In this document: positions 24,369 through 35,634 of the stretch, in pieces
How positions within the stretch are numbered: position 1 is the stretch's first letter
Layout of the letters: each line of letters opens with the position of its first letter
Source of the DNA: Oxytricha trifallax
Taxonomy: Eukaryota; Ciliophora; Spirotrichea; Sporadotrichida; Oxytrichidae
Direction of reading: 5' to 3'
Assembly (NCBI GenBank): GCA_000711775.1
Contig: ARYC01001259.1
Coordinates: 1-64,000 of the forward strand
Length of the DNA: 64,000 nucleotides
Translations under genes and position numbers: made by a program
Notes under the pieces: generated by a model
The model's database searches: none
The model's input: the letters and a program-made list of their open reading frames with translations, nothing else
What the model was told of the DNA's origin: nothing

Positions 24369-25159
24369 TCACATATTAAATTATCCCTTAAAGGGATTTG
24401 CAATCTCTTTCTTTTCCACCTCTTATGGTTTGCTTGGGCTCATTTTTCTTCTCTTAGTGCCAGTTCCTGCATCTATGTTCATCTCATCTGGTTTTTAAGA
24501 TTCTTTATAGAGTCTTTTACTTAATTCATGTTTTACTTGAGACTTTCTCTCTCTGTTTAATTGACTACGCTCTTTCATCAAGTAAATAGCAGTAAGAGGT
24601 TTTTCTATAAAGTTAGAAGTCTATGCTTACTTGAGATGAATGGATGCTTCTGCAGTTCCTACAGCCTGGAGTCACTGATTTTAATTCCCTGCTTCTCTTT
24701 CTCTTCAGGAGAGATGATGTAGCGTTTCTTGAGAGCTTCTTAAATGACTTCATTTAAATACTTTGGTTTAAGAGTTCAAGAACTCCAAAAAAGAAGTTTC
24801 TCTCTGGTAACTTATTTGAGAGCTGCAACTTTTATGGTAGGTAAAAAGCTACATCTGGATCACTCATAGCATCATCATAGAGGTTTTTCACTGAGATTTC
24901 AGGGTAGTTAGGTATCTCAATCATCTTTATTTCATTGGTTTTAAAAGCTTTTTTCTCTTCACTTAGTAAGGCTTTTAAGAATGATATTTTTTGTTCCTTC
25001 ATGTGTTGGCAAGAACAATCCAACTATGGTTAATTTATTAGTATTTTATAAAAACTTACCTTGCTATACCAAATATCTATAGAAGTCCTCCTTACTTCGA
25101 AATTTCCCTATCAATTCTTGAGATTGAATTCTCTTCATTGCATCATTCATAGACTCCAT
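24369..25159 (-). CDS. TBE 22-kDa protein (copy B), broken
   Basis: ATG at 25159; 36-nt intron at 25024-25059; the core reads EIPNYPEISVKNLYDDAM and later QGIKISDS, aligned with copies A and C. Several frame breaks follow the VAFYLPT region. Function unknown. Ends at TGA on 24369-24371, tail-to-tail with the transposase. Confidence 0.7.
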
Positions 25160-25719
25160 CTTGCTTCCAGTTTTTATAAATGTTTATGAAATTTAAAATT
25201 ATGGATATCCATTCTAAACTTACTAATATTTTACTTCTAAATAGGGAGATCCAGTTGGAGGTCAAATTGAATAAGATAGCAAGAGAAGATGGAGGAACTT
25301 TCTTCAAGTTTCAAAGTTTGACTTCCATTTTTATCAAGCTTTCTCCATTAAATTGCTCCTAATAATACTTAATTTAATTAGGTGATGCTCCTAATTAATT
25401 TAAAACTTAATTAGATGGTAATATTAAAGTTCAAAACCGTATTAGGTGGTACATTAAAAGAATTAAATTTTAATACCTCCCCTTCTAAACTTACAAGAAC
25501 AGCTTTAGGAGCATCACCTAACTTCACAAAACACATTTAGGTGCGTTTTAATGAATAAAATGATAAATTAGTATATAAATTATCTAAAAATTTAAGAAAT
25601 ATAAAACTAATGTCTCGCACTGTTCTCATTAAACCTCTCTAAACCATTTAGGATATGCTCTTACTCTTGTATAAAGGTAGAATTTAAACAGCTTGTATAA
25701 TTATTAATAGTATTTATAA
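25160..25719. promoter_or_regulatory. TBE B divergent intergenic region with CCTAATTAA repeats
   Basis: Between the starts of the 22- and 57-kDa genes. TCCTAAT(A/T)A and its complement recur around 25355-25420 and GGAGCATCACCTAA near 25509-25522 mirrors GGTGATGCTCCTAA near 25380. Probable bidirectional promoter, by position. Confidence 0.4.
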
Positions 25720-27726
25720 ATGAGCGACAACTTACTAAGAAAAGCGGCATTGCTTGGCAATAGCCAGTAAAAATTATCTTTCATCAATTAAAAGAAACTT
25801 GAGACTTGCGATGCATCTACCTAATATGAACCTGAAATTCTCTAACCTATGGTCTCAGACTTTGAATAACAATTCAGTTGCTAAATAGAAATACAGAGCT
25901 AAGAAATTTAATGCGAAGTTCCAATAAAAATGGTTGAAGAGGAGGTAGAGAAAAAAGAAAATAAAGTATTACATTTATGTGAAGAGTATGAGAAGAACTC
26001 CACTTATAAATCTGCTCTTAAGAGTCATATCTTAGAGCAGCATTCTAACAAGCCTAAGCTTTATCTTAAGCATGATAAGATTGATGGAAAATATTTCTGC
26101 CCTTATTGCAATAAGCAATATAATCATTCAAGGGATTTGAAAGTTCACCTATAAAACCATCATGGCAAGAAGTTTGAAGTTATTGATCCTGAGACTGGTG
26201 ACGTCTTCATTCAAAAAAGAAAGCCAAGAGACCCTTTAGAATCTTTGGAATAAAGAGTTAAGAAGGAAAATAAGCTAATTAAAGCTGTGAGAAACCTCCC
26301 TACTTCTGAGATAGTGAAAATCACTCTGAAGATTCAAGCATTAAAGCTTCCAATTTTAAATATAATTGACCTTAAAGATTGTAAGGAAAGTTATCTAATC
26401 CTTAAAGACAAGTTTGAGAAAAAGGTCATAACTGACAAGCAGTTTTCTTACAAGATTTATCCATTAAACTACTTTAAATGCGATGACAAGTATTAAATGG
26501 AATTTGTCAATGAGTACTAACTCTTACTAAAGCAAGGGATAGACAGTGCAGATTTATAATTAAGCTCGATGCTATTCTGCTTGCTCAAGATCATGTTGCT
26601 TTTCGTCTCCCTCTATACTAAATGACTTTAAGAGACTACATTAAAGATTAAAGGATTCCAAAGTAGCTACCTCTTATTCTTACAAATTAGCTAAAATTGC
26701 ATAATTATAGGTAGATTAATTAATTTAATCAAGATAACACATTTCTCTGTATTTATATTAATATTTATATATTTTTAGGTACTCTACCGCATTTGACCTG
26801 TTTTGCGGTAGAGTACCTTAATTATATTAATTATTAAATAAATTAATTTTAAATGCTTTTATTAATTATGACATTTAGTTTCTATAAAAAGTAATATATA
26901 AATATAGTATTTATAAAAAACAAAAATAAATAAAAAATATTGCTTTATAAAGCAACAAGGCATATAGAAAAAATTATTTGATATGTTTAAAATTAAATAA
27001 TTATAATTCACTATTATTTTATTTATTATATATTACTTTTTATAGAAACTAAATGTCATAATTAATAAAAGCATTTAAAATTAATTTATTTGATATTGAT
27101 AATTAATATAATTAAGGTACTCTACCGCAAAACAGTCAAATGCGGTAGAGTACCTAAAAATATATAAATATTAATATAAATACAGAGAAATGTGTTATCT
27201 TGATTAAATTAATTAATCTACCTATAATTATGCAATTTTAGCTAAATGTTTGCAAAGGCATTGAAGAGCTGCATAATTTAGGATATGTTAATAGAGACTT
27301 AAAGCCTGAAAATATTATGCTTGACTTTTCACCTCTCAGAGTGGTAATAATTGATTTCAATAGATCATAGAGAGTTGAAGCTTCAGGACTTGGCAACGTG
27401 TATGGTACTCCTGGATACTTTCCAGAAAGGGAGGACTGGAGAGATGGTGACATTAAGTGGGATATATGGGCTCTAGCAGTAATAATTGCTGAATGCTATT
27501 TGGCAAGATATAAAACTATAGCTGCAAGAGAGAGAAAGATTCAAAGCAGAGGATACAGCAATATCTAGACTAGAAAAAGATAAAAGGTAGAATGAAAGAT
27601 ATAGCTGAGTAGATAATCATTAAGCCTAACAACAGAGCTGACCATACTATAGACTAAATTGTAAATTGGATAGGAGAAATGAAGTTTAGAAAAATGCCTC
27701 ATGATGCCAAAGTACTGTTTGAGTGA
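25720..27726 (+). CDS. TBE 57-kDa zinc-finger/kinase protein (copy B), split by foldback element
   Basis: ATG at 25720 to TGA 27724-27726. N-terminal part with a degenerate zinc finger (LCEEYEKN...HILEQH) and a clear C2H2 finger (YFCPYCNKQYNHSRDLKVHL...H). Kinase part: SYKIYP (probable ATP-binding Lys), HNLGYVNRDLKPENIM (catalytic loop, HRD changed to NRD), IIDFNRS (DFN in place of DFG), GTPGYFPERE. One frameshift lies just before the kinase catalytic half (near 26560). The 557-bp foldback at 26688-27244 sits between LPLILTN and the helix before the catalytic loop. Other copies have HRD, so NRD here is likely decay. Confidence 0.82.
26688..27244. mobile_element. 557-bp foldback element (MITE-like) with nested hairpins
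   Basis: Near-perfect palindrome starting TAGCTAAAATTGC and ending with its complement, flanked by AAT on both sides (26685-26687, 27245-27247), an ANT duplication as for TBEs. Each arm also holds its own hairpin: GGTACTCTACCGCA...TGCGGTAGAGTACC at 26778-26817 and 27116-27154. No coding capacity. Likely non-autonomous and moved by a transposase with TBE-like target choice (inference). Confidence 0.85.
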
Positions 27727-27765
27727 ATAGTAAAAAAAAACACCTGTATTACAAACTAATTTACA

Positions 27766-27894
27766 TTACATATAAACCCTAAACCCCTTCATAAACCCTA
27801 TTAAAACCCTAATAAAGCATGCTTAAATAGTCTACTTTTATCAATCAAAAACTCAATCAAACTACTGAAGGGGTTTTGGGGTTTTGAGGTTTTG
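27766..27894. repeat. TBE B right terminal inverted repeat
   Basis: Ends GGGGTTTTGGGGTTTTG then AGGTTTTG and ATT. Mirrors 23175-23283. Confidence 0.8.
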
Positions 27895-28034
27895 ATTATA
27901 TAACACTCGCAGAAAGACAATGTGAGCAGAGAAGTCAGCGCAATAATAGAGAATTTAGAAGAAAAGTGAGATAGTTCTATAATAATTTAAAGCTAAGTAT
28001 ATTTCATTCTCAAAGCATCACATAGATAAATTTG

Positions 28035-28487
28035 TAATATTTAAACTATTATAATGGTTTAATGAATTCCAAAAGTCATTAATACACGAAATTTGATTTG
28101 ACAGGTGTCAAATGTGTCAATTTTCAGTAAACACTTTAATATATTAAATTAAATCATATTAGCTTTTAAATAAATGTTATAGAGAAGGAATTAGGCTATT
28201 TAACATAAACCTTCTGTCAAATGTGTCAAATCTGTCAAATTACCCTATAATACACTGGAGATATTAGGTTATTTATGTGTCAAATGTGTCAAATAGCTTT
28301 CTAATAATTCTTGTTCGAATCAAACTGGAAGCCAAAGTAGCCAGGATGCTCAATCATTTAATGGTAAGTCACACTAATCAAATTCAATCTATAAACCTGT
28401 CTAATATATGGTAGTTAACATTTATTAGAATTTAAATATTAATTTATTTTTGCAATTTCCCCGATTCAATTATACTTTAACAATAAT
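28035..28487. repeat. Right 453-bp terminal inverted repeat of the Rep-type element
   Basis: Reverse complement of 22022-22474, with the same TTTGACACA-type iteron clusters; I see no differences by eye. Confidence 0.75.
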
Positions 28488-28674
28488 GCTTAAATAAATC
28501 ATATGGCCTAAGGAACTAATGAATTCATATATTTCAGATATAAAAACTATTAAAATAGTAAAGAAAAGTCCCTATAAATAAATCAATAAAATATGATCCA
28601 AACAACATACTTGAGTTGATTGATTCTGGGTGCATGATCAATTAAAAGTTAAGTAAACTTATTTTCATTTTAGT

Positions 28675-29890
28675 ATTCTAAATCTCAAATCCCTTCAATA
28701 GTTTACTAAATTATTGATTGATATAAGGTAGTAATAAACTAATACTTTATAAAGGTTTTAAGAAAGTTTAAGTAAAGGTTTATGTTTTAAATGTTAGTAA
28801 TTTAAGCGAGTATAATAAGCAAGATTTTAAAAATATTTCAAACAAACTTAAGATTAGAGTCATGTGGCATTTCTCACAACTTTATATATCTTATGAAATT
28901 TTTAATGGTGTTGTAGTAACTTAATTCCCTTACTTTGCTTTATTATAGCTGTAAAGGCAAGTCCTCATAGGACTCCATTAATAATACATATCTAAATATT
29001 ATTTGATTTTTACTAAAAATCTCTTTCTCTTCTCTACAATTAAAGTGATCATTCCAAAGCATTTCTTATTCTAAAATTATTGCTGCTAGTGCCCATATAT
29101 TCTACTCAATGTCACTTACATTCCATTCTTTTCTCACTAGAAAGTTCCCAAAAGAGCTTTATAAAATTTCTAGGGGAGAAGCCTATACTCTCTGAGCTCC
29201 ATTGAATAAATAATATATACTTTTATATGCTGAAAGTCAAGCATGATACTTTTAGTCTTTAACTCTTTGTGAACTTAACAAAGTTTGGGAAGCTCTGCGA
29301 TTCCATCAACTATCTGCTTCTCAATCTATCTAATTTATCTTTGATATGTATTTTCAGATAAAATTTTCTTTAAATAATTTTTAGTATGTGAAGCTTTTAA
29401 TCTATACAATTTTTTTTCTAATTAAAATGTAATTAAGTTAAAGTATGTACCTACAATCTTTTAGTTTTTCCTTTTAAACAATTTAATACTCATTTTAAAA
29501 ATCCATTTAAATAATTTTCATCAGTAAAGAAGTAATTGAAAGGATAAATTTTATATAAGCATACAAGTCATCTGGGATGACTCTCTTTTAATTTTATCCT
29601 CAAAATTGAGGTAGCTTTAAGACATTTCTCTATGTCAATAATTTTAAAATAGGAGTGTAATTTAGAAAAGGTTTTAGTTAATATTATACTTAACATATTC
29701 GAATTGTAACATCAATAAATCAAATCTATGTAATCACTAAACTCAACTAACCCCCCAAAACTCTCATATGATTGCTTAAAATACAAATTTAAAATCTTAA
29801 ACTTATTTAAATTATAATTAAATTCAAATAAATTATAAAATAGTTCCTACTTTTTATCAATCAAACTCCTGTAGGAGTTTGTGGTATTTA
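28675..29890. mobile_element. Decayed, internally deleted TBE of the copy-B subfamily
   Basis: 28675-28810 matches the copy B end (CCCTTCAATAGTTTACT..., then a TTAGTAATTTAAGCGAGTAT stretch). 28900-29650 carries remnants of the 57-kDa kinase on the minus strand (for example the complement of ATTGCTGCTAGTGCCCATAT, kinase C-lobe). 29850-29890 resembles the opposite terminal repeat (TTTATCAATCAAACTCC). The 22- and 42-kDa genes are gone. Confidence 0.6.
28900..29650 (-). pseudogene. TBE 57-kDa kinase relic
   Basis: Minus-strand remnants aligned with the kinase C-lobe and catalytic region of copies C and E; many frame breaks; no open frame remains. Part of the relic at 28675-29890. Confidence 0.55.
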
Positions 29891-30341
29891 TTATCAATCA
29901 ATGCAATAGTAATGAATTGTATAAAGAGTATAAACTATCAAGAAAATCATTGCTAAAATTATATCTATATTTAGTTTGTTACTTGAATTATTATGTTACA
30001 AACACCAATTGCTAAATATTTTAATAATCATAGAGGATTATTACCAGGCAAACAGTGTTGTAGTGTTCATAACTAGACTATAATGAATTAATGCTAAATA
30101 ATGTAATATAATTTTTGAAGGAATATATAATTATAGGGATAGCTAGGATCATGCAGAAGATCTTAAGGACATGCCAGTTTTCAAGCTTGTGATCAAAACT
30201 AATTAGTTTTATTATGAGTAATTATTGTTGCTGAAGTACCCTTAATATTAGCCATTAAAGCCATATTAAATTAAATATTAAGTTTATTTCATGGAATAAT
30301 AATTAAGTAAAAAAAGTATTGTTGTATTTAAAATTTAAATT

Positions 30342-30524
30342 TCAGTAAATATAAAATTACCAGTTAAAACCACCTTGGTTATACTGAACAGGGTAGGTAT
30401 TGATGGGTTGAGGTTGGTTGTGGATGTACTAATCTTGCTGTGATAAAGGGGCATAGCCAGCTCCTTCAGAATAGTTGTCTGTGTTTATGACAGGGTTTTA
30501 ATACTGCTGTTGCTAAGGATTCAT
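30342..30524 (-). CDS. Host coding island: Gln/Pro-rich, starts MNPQQQQYQNP
   Basis: ATG at 30524, 60 codons to TGA at 30342-30344 with four internal TAA/TAG as Gln up to the aromatic end. Reads MNPQQQQYQNPVINTD, YSEGAGYAPLSQQ, QPQPINTYPVQYNQGGFNW. Resembles in style the island starting MNPNQQNQPPQYGNP at 43049. After GGFN a GTAATT could begin an intron, in which case this is only the first exon or MDS of a longer protein. Confidence 0.55.
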
Positions 30525-31309
30525 CTTATTTATTATACAATAATATTCTCATTAAAATAATTTCAATAATCTTCAAGAGATAATTAATTATTATAATTAT
30601 TCATATTAAGAATCTATTTAAATAAAGAAGTAAAGTGGTCTAAAAATATATTTATTCACTAATTATCTCTCACTCTTTCTTACCTTTAAAATGATTTATA
30701 AAAATGTCAATTTTATAAATATAATTGGAATTATTATTTTTAAATTATTAGTTATAGTTTATAAACTAAAGATTCTTTATTTAATTTAATATTTGCTTTT
30801 AAAAATTACAAAACCAATAATTTGTTAAATATATTGAAATTACCTAATTTTCAATTAAGCTGTGATTTCAGTTATTACAGACTTCAATATCAATGAAATT
30901 AAAAAAGTTAAAAGAATTAATTTCTCTCAATATTTCCATTTAAAAAAGAAATCAAATATTCTATTTTTTTGTTTAAAGTTCAAATTTTTAATTCATATTG
31001 TGATAATATTTTGAAAATGTTATTGGATGTGAAAGATTTAGATTTGATTGTTGAATTTATAATAACTACTAAAGAACAGATATATGTATCAGAGATAATA
31101 GTTATGAAATTAGATCAGATTCATACTGCCTTGTCCTAAAGATTTATTTTAGTAAATATATAAGGATTATTAATTTTAAGATCAGTGTTTAAATTATAAA
31201 TAAATTTTACTTGAGCAACTAATTATATATATAAGAGTATTTTAAACTTATTGATCTGATGTTATTTGCATTGGATTTAATTAATAAATATAGTAAATTC
31301 ATATAGTGA

Positions 31310-31365
31310 GGTAGATTAACTTGCTAAGGCATATAATACTGAGGCTACTACTGATATTAATTAAT
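31310..31365 (-). CDS. Host coding island: Gln/Tyr-rich
   Basis: Minus strand reads YQQQPQYYMPQQVNLP. Very short; supported by composition and TAA/TAG use matching neighbouring islands. Confidence 0.35.
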
Positions 31366-31424
31366 CTTGATTTATTTTAAAATCTGTCATTTCATTAATA
31401 AAAATTCAATATTAAATAACCAAA

Positions 31425-31428
<4 letters not shown>

Positions 31429-31480
<52 letters not shown>
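31429..31480. repeat. (AT)26 microsatellite
   Basis: Uninterrupted alternating AT for 52 bp. Confidence 0.95.
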
Positions 31481-31482
<2 letters not shown>

Positions 31483-31499
31483 ATATTAATAAATAAATG

Positions 31500-31562
31500 G
31501 GCAAAATTTGAACTTGCTATGTAGTGGCAGCATTAATCAAGACAGGTTAGTATTAGAACTGT
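31500..31562 (-). CDS. Host coding island: Gln/Val-rich
   Basis: Minus strand reads QFQYQPVLINAATTQQVQIL. Candidate MDS of the Gln-rich locus. Confidence 0.35.
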
Positions 31563-31892
31563 TATCGCTTATGTAGATTTTACTCTGAGAATTTAAAAAT
31601 AGCATTAGTTACTAAACATTAAAATTAAATTAAGATGATTATGTTTGATAATCTTTTATGATATCTAAATTTTACAATTGATAGAAAAAGCCGACATTAT
31701 TATAACCGCAAAATATATAGATTTTTATTATTACTTAAACATAAATAATTTCTTCTCCAATAACTTCAAATAAATAAATTAATATTGGATCACCACATCA
31801 AGAGATTAATTGATGAAAATAATGACATTACTATATAATTTTAATATTTATTTATAGTGGCAATATTATGATTAAGGATTCAATATAAAATT

Positions 31893-31968
31893 TGAATGAG
31901 CTCCTTAGTAAACTGGCTGTACTTGTTAGACTAAAGGCTGTTGCATCTGACTATTGCTATCGATTAAA
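31893..31968 (-). CDS. Host coding island: Gln/Pro/Val-rich
   Basis: Minus strand reads SNSQMQQPLVQQVQPVYQG then AHSN. Candidate MDS of the Gln-rich locus. Confidence 0.45.
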
Positions 31969-32221
31969 AGTTAAATTATATTAAATAAATAACTTAAATT
32001 AGTAACGTTCTTTTATTAAAATGATTTAAGTAAAACATAATCAATCTCAAAATAATATGATTTAACTTAAGTAATAGCAAACTAATTTTGCTATGCCAAG
32101 ATTGGATAAATAGAGTTGATTCAAAATAAATTATATTTTATTGATTTCAATAATGGCTAAATTTAAAAATATTTTTAATATCTAATTAACGAATACCATA
32201 TAATAATATGTGAAATAATTT

Positions 32222-32345
32222 TATTTTTTATAGGATATTTGATTAACTGAAGTTGGATTATATGCTTGATTAATTGGTTAATGTTGCATATTTTGATATT
32301 GATCATTGCAATGGCTATTTTGCTTCTTCTCACTTCTGACGCAAA
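32222..32345 (-). CDS. Host coding island: Asn/Gln-rich
   Basis: Minus strand reads VRSEKKQNSHCNDQYQNMQ, then HQPINQAYNPTSVNQ. Candidate MDS of the Gln-rich locus. Confidence 0.4.
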
Positions 32346-32399
32346 TAATGAAGAGAATTCAATATATGTTTTACTACTAAACCAAAACAATTTTTTCTA

Positions 32400-34449
32400 T
32401 AGAACAATTTAAATAAATTAACTAATTGCACTCACAATATCAAAAATTTCCTTAGTGATCAAGATTCAACATAAAATTAGGAGAATAAAATTTTAAGTTA
32501 TATATTTTTATTGTTAGTAAAACAATTTCTATTATAAAATTGAAGAGAAATAAATTAATTAGCTAAGATATATTTTGATAATTTGTGAAGTACATTTTAA
32601 TTGTAATTATTTATACCATGTCTAACTCAATCAAAGATAATTAATTAATATTAGATTCTTATTTAATAGATTTTTAAAGCATTGTAACACTATTTACAAT
32701 TAATAATTTAGATTTTAGACATTTTTTCTATAAGCTTTCTTAAGTATATTTAATCACACTTAATATCTAAATTTAATTGAATTTTACAAATGCTCTCAAA
32801 ATTAATTTCAAAATTTTAACCATAATTTATTTGTCTCTAATATAGTATCTTTCTATAAACATAATTATAGAATCAATGAAAATTGTAAACAGTAATTTAA
32901 TTGACTTTCAAGAGAAAATTGGCATATTTGATTTATTATTATATTTTTATGAAGTTAAGACAAATCAAATTTAAAAATCAAAGAATAATTTTATTAGGAA
33001 TTTAAAAGCTTTATTTACTTAAAATATTTATCTCGTTATTTGAAGACAATTTTATTTTTGTTTGCAATTAATCAGTTAAATTTATTATTTCTTCTATGAT
33101 GTGTTTAATGAGTAATCTCAATTAATTTTAACATATCACTTATTAACTAAATCAAACCATCAACTTAAGTCGATACGTATTTCAGAATGAGTTGACGTGG
33201 CAATGCCTGATTCCTGGATTAGAATCCTGAAGACTAAAAACTCCGTAAAAACTGATCAGCCTCCCAGTATCATCTGCCCCCATAATCTTTCAACTATGAT
33301 GAAAAATTTTAATATGTCATTTTTAGATAGTTTATTTTATGTACATATATTTGCTAAATAATTTTGACATCTCTTATCACATTAAAAATTATCAATTTCC
33401 CGAGATATAATTTGATAATTTCAATTTGATTTATTCGCTCCCTATATTTTAAATTATTAAAATAAATTCCTGATTAACCTCTTGTATAACTGTTGTAATA
33501 ATAGTAGTAGTTATTGATATTAACCAGACTGTAGATAAAGTAAATGAAGTATAGAGTTTGCACTAGTGAACTGTATGCAAAATTAATTATTAGAATTTTT
33601 TAATATAATCAAATTAAATTTTGCAATAATCACAGTAGATCCCTTAAGCATGTTGACTTTTGACTGGCCACTAATTAAAATCATAAAACTATAGATTTAT
33701 TTTAATAGCATGGTATATAATAGTAAGGATGCTAAAGGTTGTAAGTATCACCTTTAAGTTATATTAACTATAAATTAGATTAAATTAATACCAACAAGTG
33801 TTGATTATATTGAAATAGAATATTGCCTGTAAGCACCAAGCTATAAATATTTAATACTTGAGAATAATTTGATGTAATTGTTTTAAAAACGCAGACGAGC
33901 AATTGAACTATCTTCAAAGTATACCATTACTTAATAAAAAAAATAAATTATATATTGCGCAAATATTTTAAGTTTTATTATGAAAATTTAATTACTATGG
34001 TTCATTTTAGGCATTTTAAAGGAAAAATATTATTAACTAATTCTTATAAATAACTTTTTTATTGAATTCTGTTGGAATTTAATGATTAATTTAATATCAT
34101 TATTTACTCTTTAATCTGTCATTAAATTATATTTACGAGCCTCTCAATTATTTAATGGAAAGTTAAATTATATATACGAACATCTTTTAAAACACTTGAT
34201 TTCAACTAGAAATAAATAAAACTTAGATCTAAACATATTCCTAACAATTTTAAATGTCATTCAAATTGATGTATATTTTATTTTTAACAAATATCACGAT
34301 TCAATGTTTTATAAGAATCTATTAATGATCATTGTAGAAAAGGTTTTATTAACTAAAATATATACAGGTTGCATTAACTTTAACTTAATTTAATCTTAAA
34401 CATAAATTTGATAGATTATTAATATTAATTCCTGTTAATATTAAAGCTT
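32400..34449. other. AT-rich DNA with one small coding-like island
   Basis: Mostly featureless. At 33475-33545 the minus strand has an Asn/Tyr-rich stretch (NINNYYYYYNSYTRG) that may be another MDS. A GC-richer patch at 33165-33285 has no clear frame. Confidence 0.35.
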
Positions 34450-34515
34450 TAATTGCTTGGGTCTTGGAGAGGAATAGGTTCATAGCCAGGTTGAATCATT
34501 GATTGCTCACATAGA
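34450..34515 (-). CDS. Host coding island
   Basis: Minus strand reads EQSMIQPGYEPIPLQDPSN. Pro/Gln-rich like its neighbours on the same strand. A further tiny island at 34955-34990 reads FKLGLQQHQNSGR. Confidence 0.4.
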
Positions 34516-34999
34516 TTTTAAATAAATAACATTAATTGATAATAAATAGTAATTATATAATAATTGATATTTTATATTTTCAGATGAATTTATGTTTTAA
34601 TACATTTACTGATTAGAATTCATGCTAATTATTAAATCTATAAATATTTTAAGAATACATTCGATCAGGAAAAGTTGATTTTTTAATTAATTATTCCAAT
34701 ATTAGATTTGAATATTAAAATTTTTTTTAAATTTGATTTATTACATATCAAAAATGGCTTACGTTAACTATATTAGTTTGAATTTCAGAAATGCTTATTT
34801 TCTTTGTAATTTTCTACTTTTTTAAGAATTTTGGTGTTTAATATATGATCTTGCTCCATTTGATTCATACTTATATCCATTAAGTAATTCATAAGTATCT
34901 CCTAAATTACAATAATTATATTTAATTTCCCACAATTTCTTTGAAAAACTTACCTGCCACTATTTTGGTGCTGCTGTAGTCCTAGTTTGAAGTTAAAAT

Positions 35000-35634
35000 T
35001 CTGAATCAATTCTGTGTCGATAATAATTATTTTTAATTATATTTTTGCAAGATTTTTTTTCAAATTTGTAGTCATTATATTGCGACTTTTAAATTTTGAC
35101 AGTGGTTTTTATTGGTAAAATATAGTTATCTTATAGTCCAAAAGAGTTTAATTTGTTATCGTGGTTTGCTCATAATAAAAAACACTCATTCCCTAGGTTT
35201 ATTCATAAATATTGTCATTGTAAAGTCCAGCTAATTTAAGAAATAAACAACATAATTTAATTAAATTCAAATTTTAAGTTTCATTGAATTTCCTAATGGC
35301 CATTATTTAAATAATTTTATTTTCCCTTATCAATTGAATTCTTATAAAATTATTTAAAATAAATATAAGAATTAAAATGAAGATGTTAAGGAATACAAAA
35401 TATATTATAATTTCTTACTATTCTATCCTATTTATAGTTAGATTAATGTCATTATTTTTCGTTAAAATACTCAAATCTCAATTGATGTTTGTATTATTTT
35501 AAAATAACAAATTCGTTAAGACTATGAATTTACTTAAACTAATTTAAAAAAGAATTGAGAATTTTAATTTCTCATAAATAATTACCTTTTGAAATTAAAT
35601 TTTAATAAGTAAAAATAATCTCTATTTGATGTGT
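35000..35634. other. AT-rich DNA
   Basis: No gene or repeat seen. Confidence 0.4.

Larger units (their letters stand above)
23175..27894. mobile_element. TBE transposon copy B, complete, different subfamily
   Basis: 4.7 kb, both C4A4-type ends present, flanked by ATT at 23172-23174 and 27895-27897. Gene order left to right: transposase (+), 22-kDa (-), 57-kDa (+), i.e. copy C in reverse. Its terminal repeats (TTCAGTAGTTTGATTGAG after the telomere-type part) differ from those of copies A, C and E, so it is a separate subfamily. All three genes carry breaks, and a 557-bp foldback element sits in the 57-kDa gene. Confidence 0.88.
22022..28487. mobile_element. Rep-type element fossil with 453-bp terminal inverted repeats
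   Basis: Bounded by inverted repeats at 22022-22474 and 28035-28487 that look virtually identical. The interior holds a broken plus-strand gene with SF3-helicase motifs of the Rep kind found in CRESS-DNA viruses and related plasmids. A complete TBE (23175-27894) has inserted into the interior, on ATT on both sides. Without the TBE the element is about 1.7 kb. The near-identity of the repeats suggests a recent arrival or repeat correction; the gene is broken in several places. Whether it descends from a virus, a linear plasmid or a transposon cannot be told from here. Confidence 0.7.

Noticed and set aside
27238-27453. Minus-strand 71-residue frame
   Set aside because: Antisense shadow of the TBE B kinase catalytic region on the plus strand.
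22022-28487. CRISPR-like array, because of evenly spaced TTTGACACA repeats
   Set aside because: Spacing is only 9 bp with no unique spacers, and the organism is a eukaryote; iterons fit better.
31429-31480. Origin or terminator at the AT run
   Set aside because: A plain (AT)n microsatellite in AT-rich DNA; nothing else supports a function.
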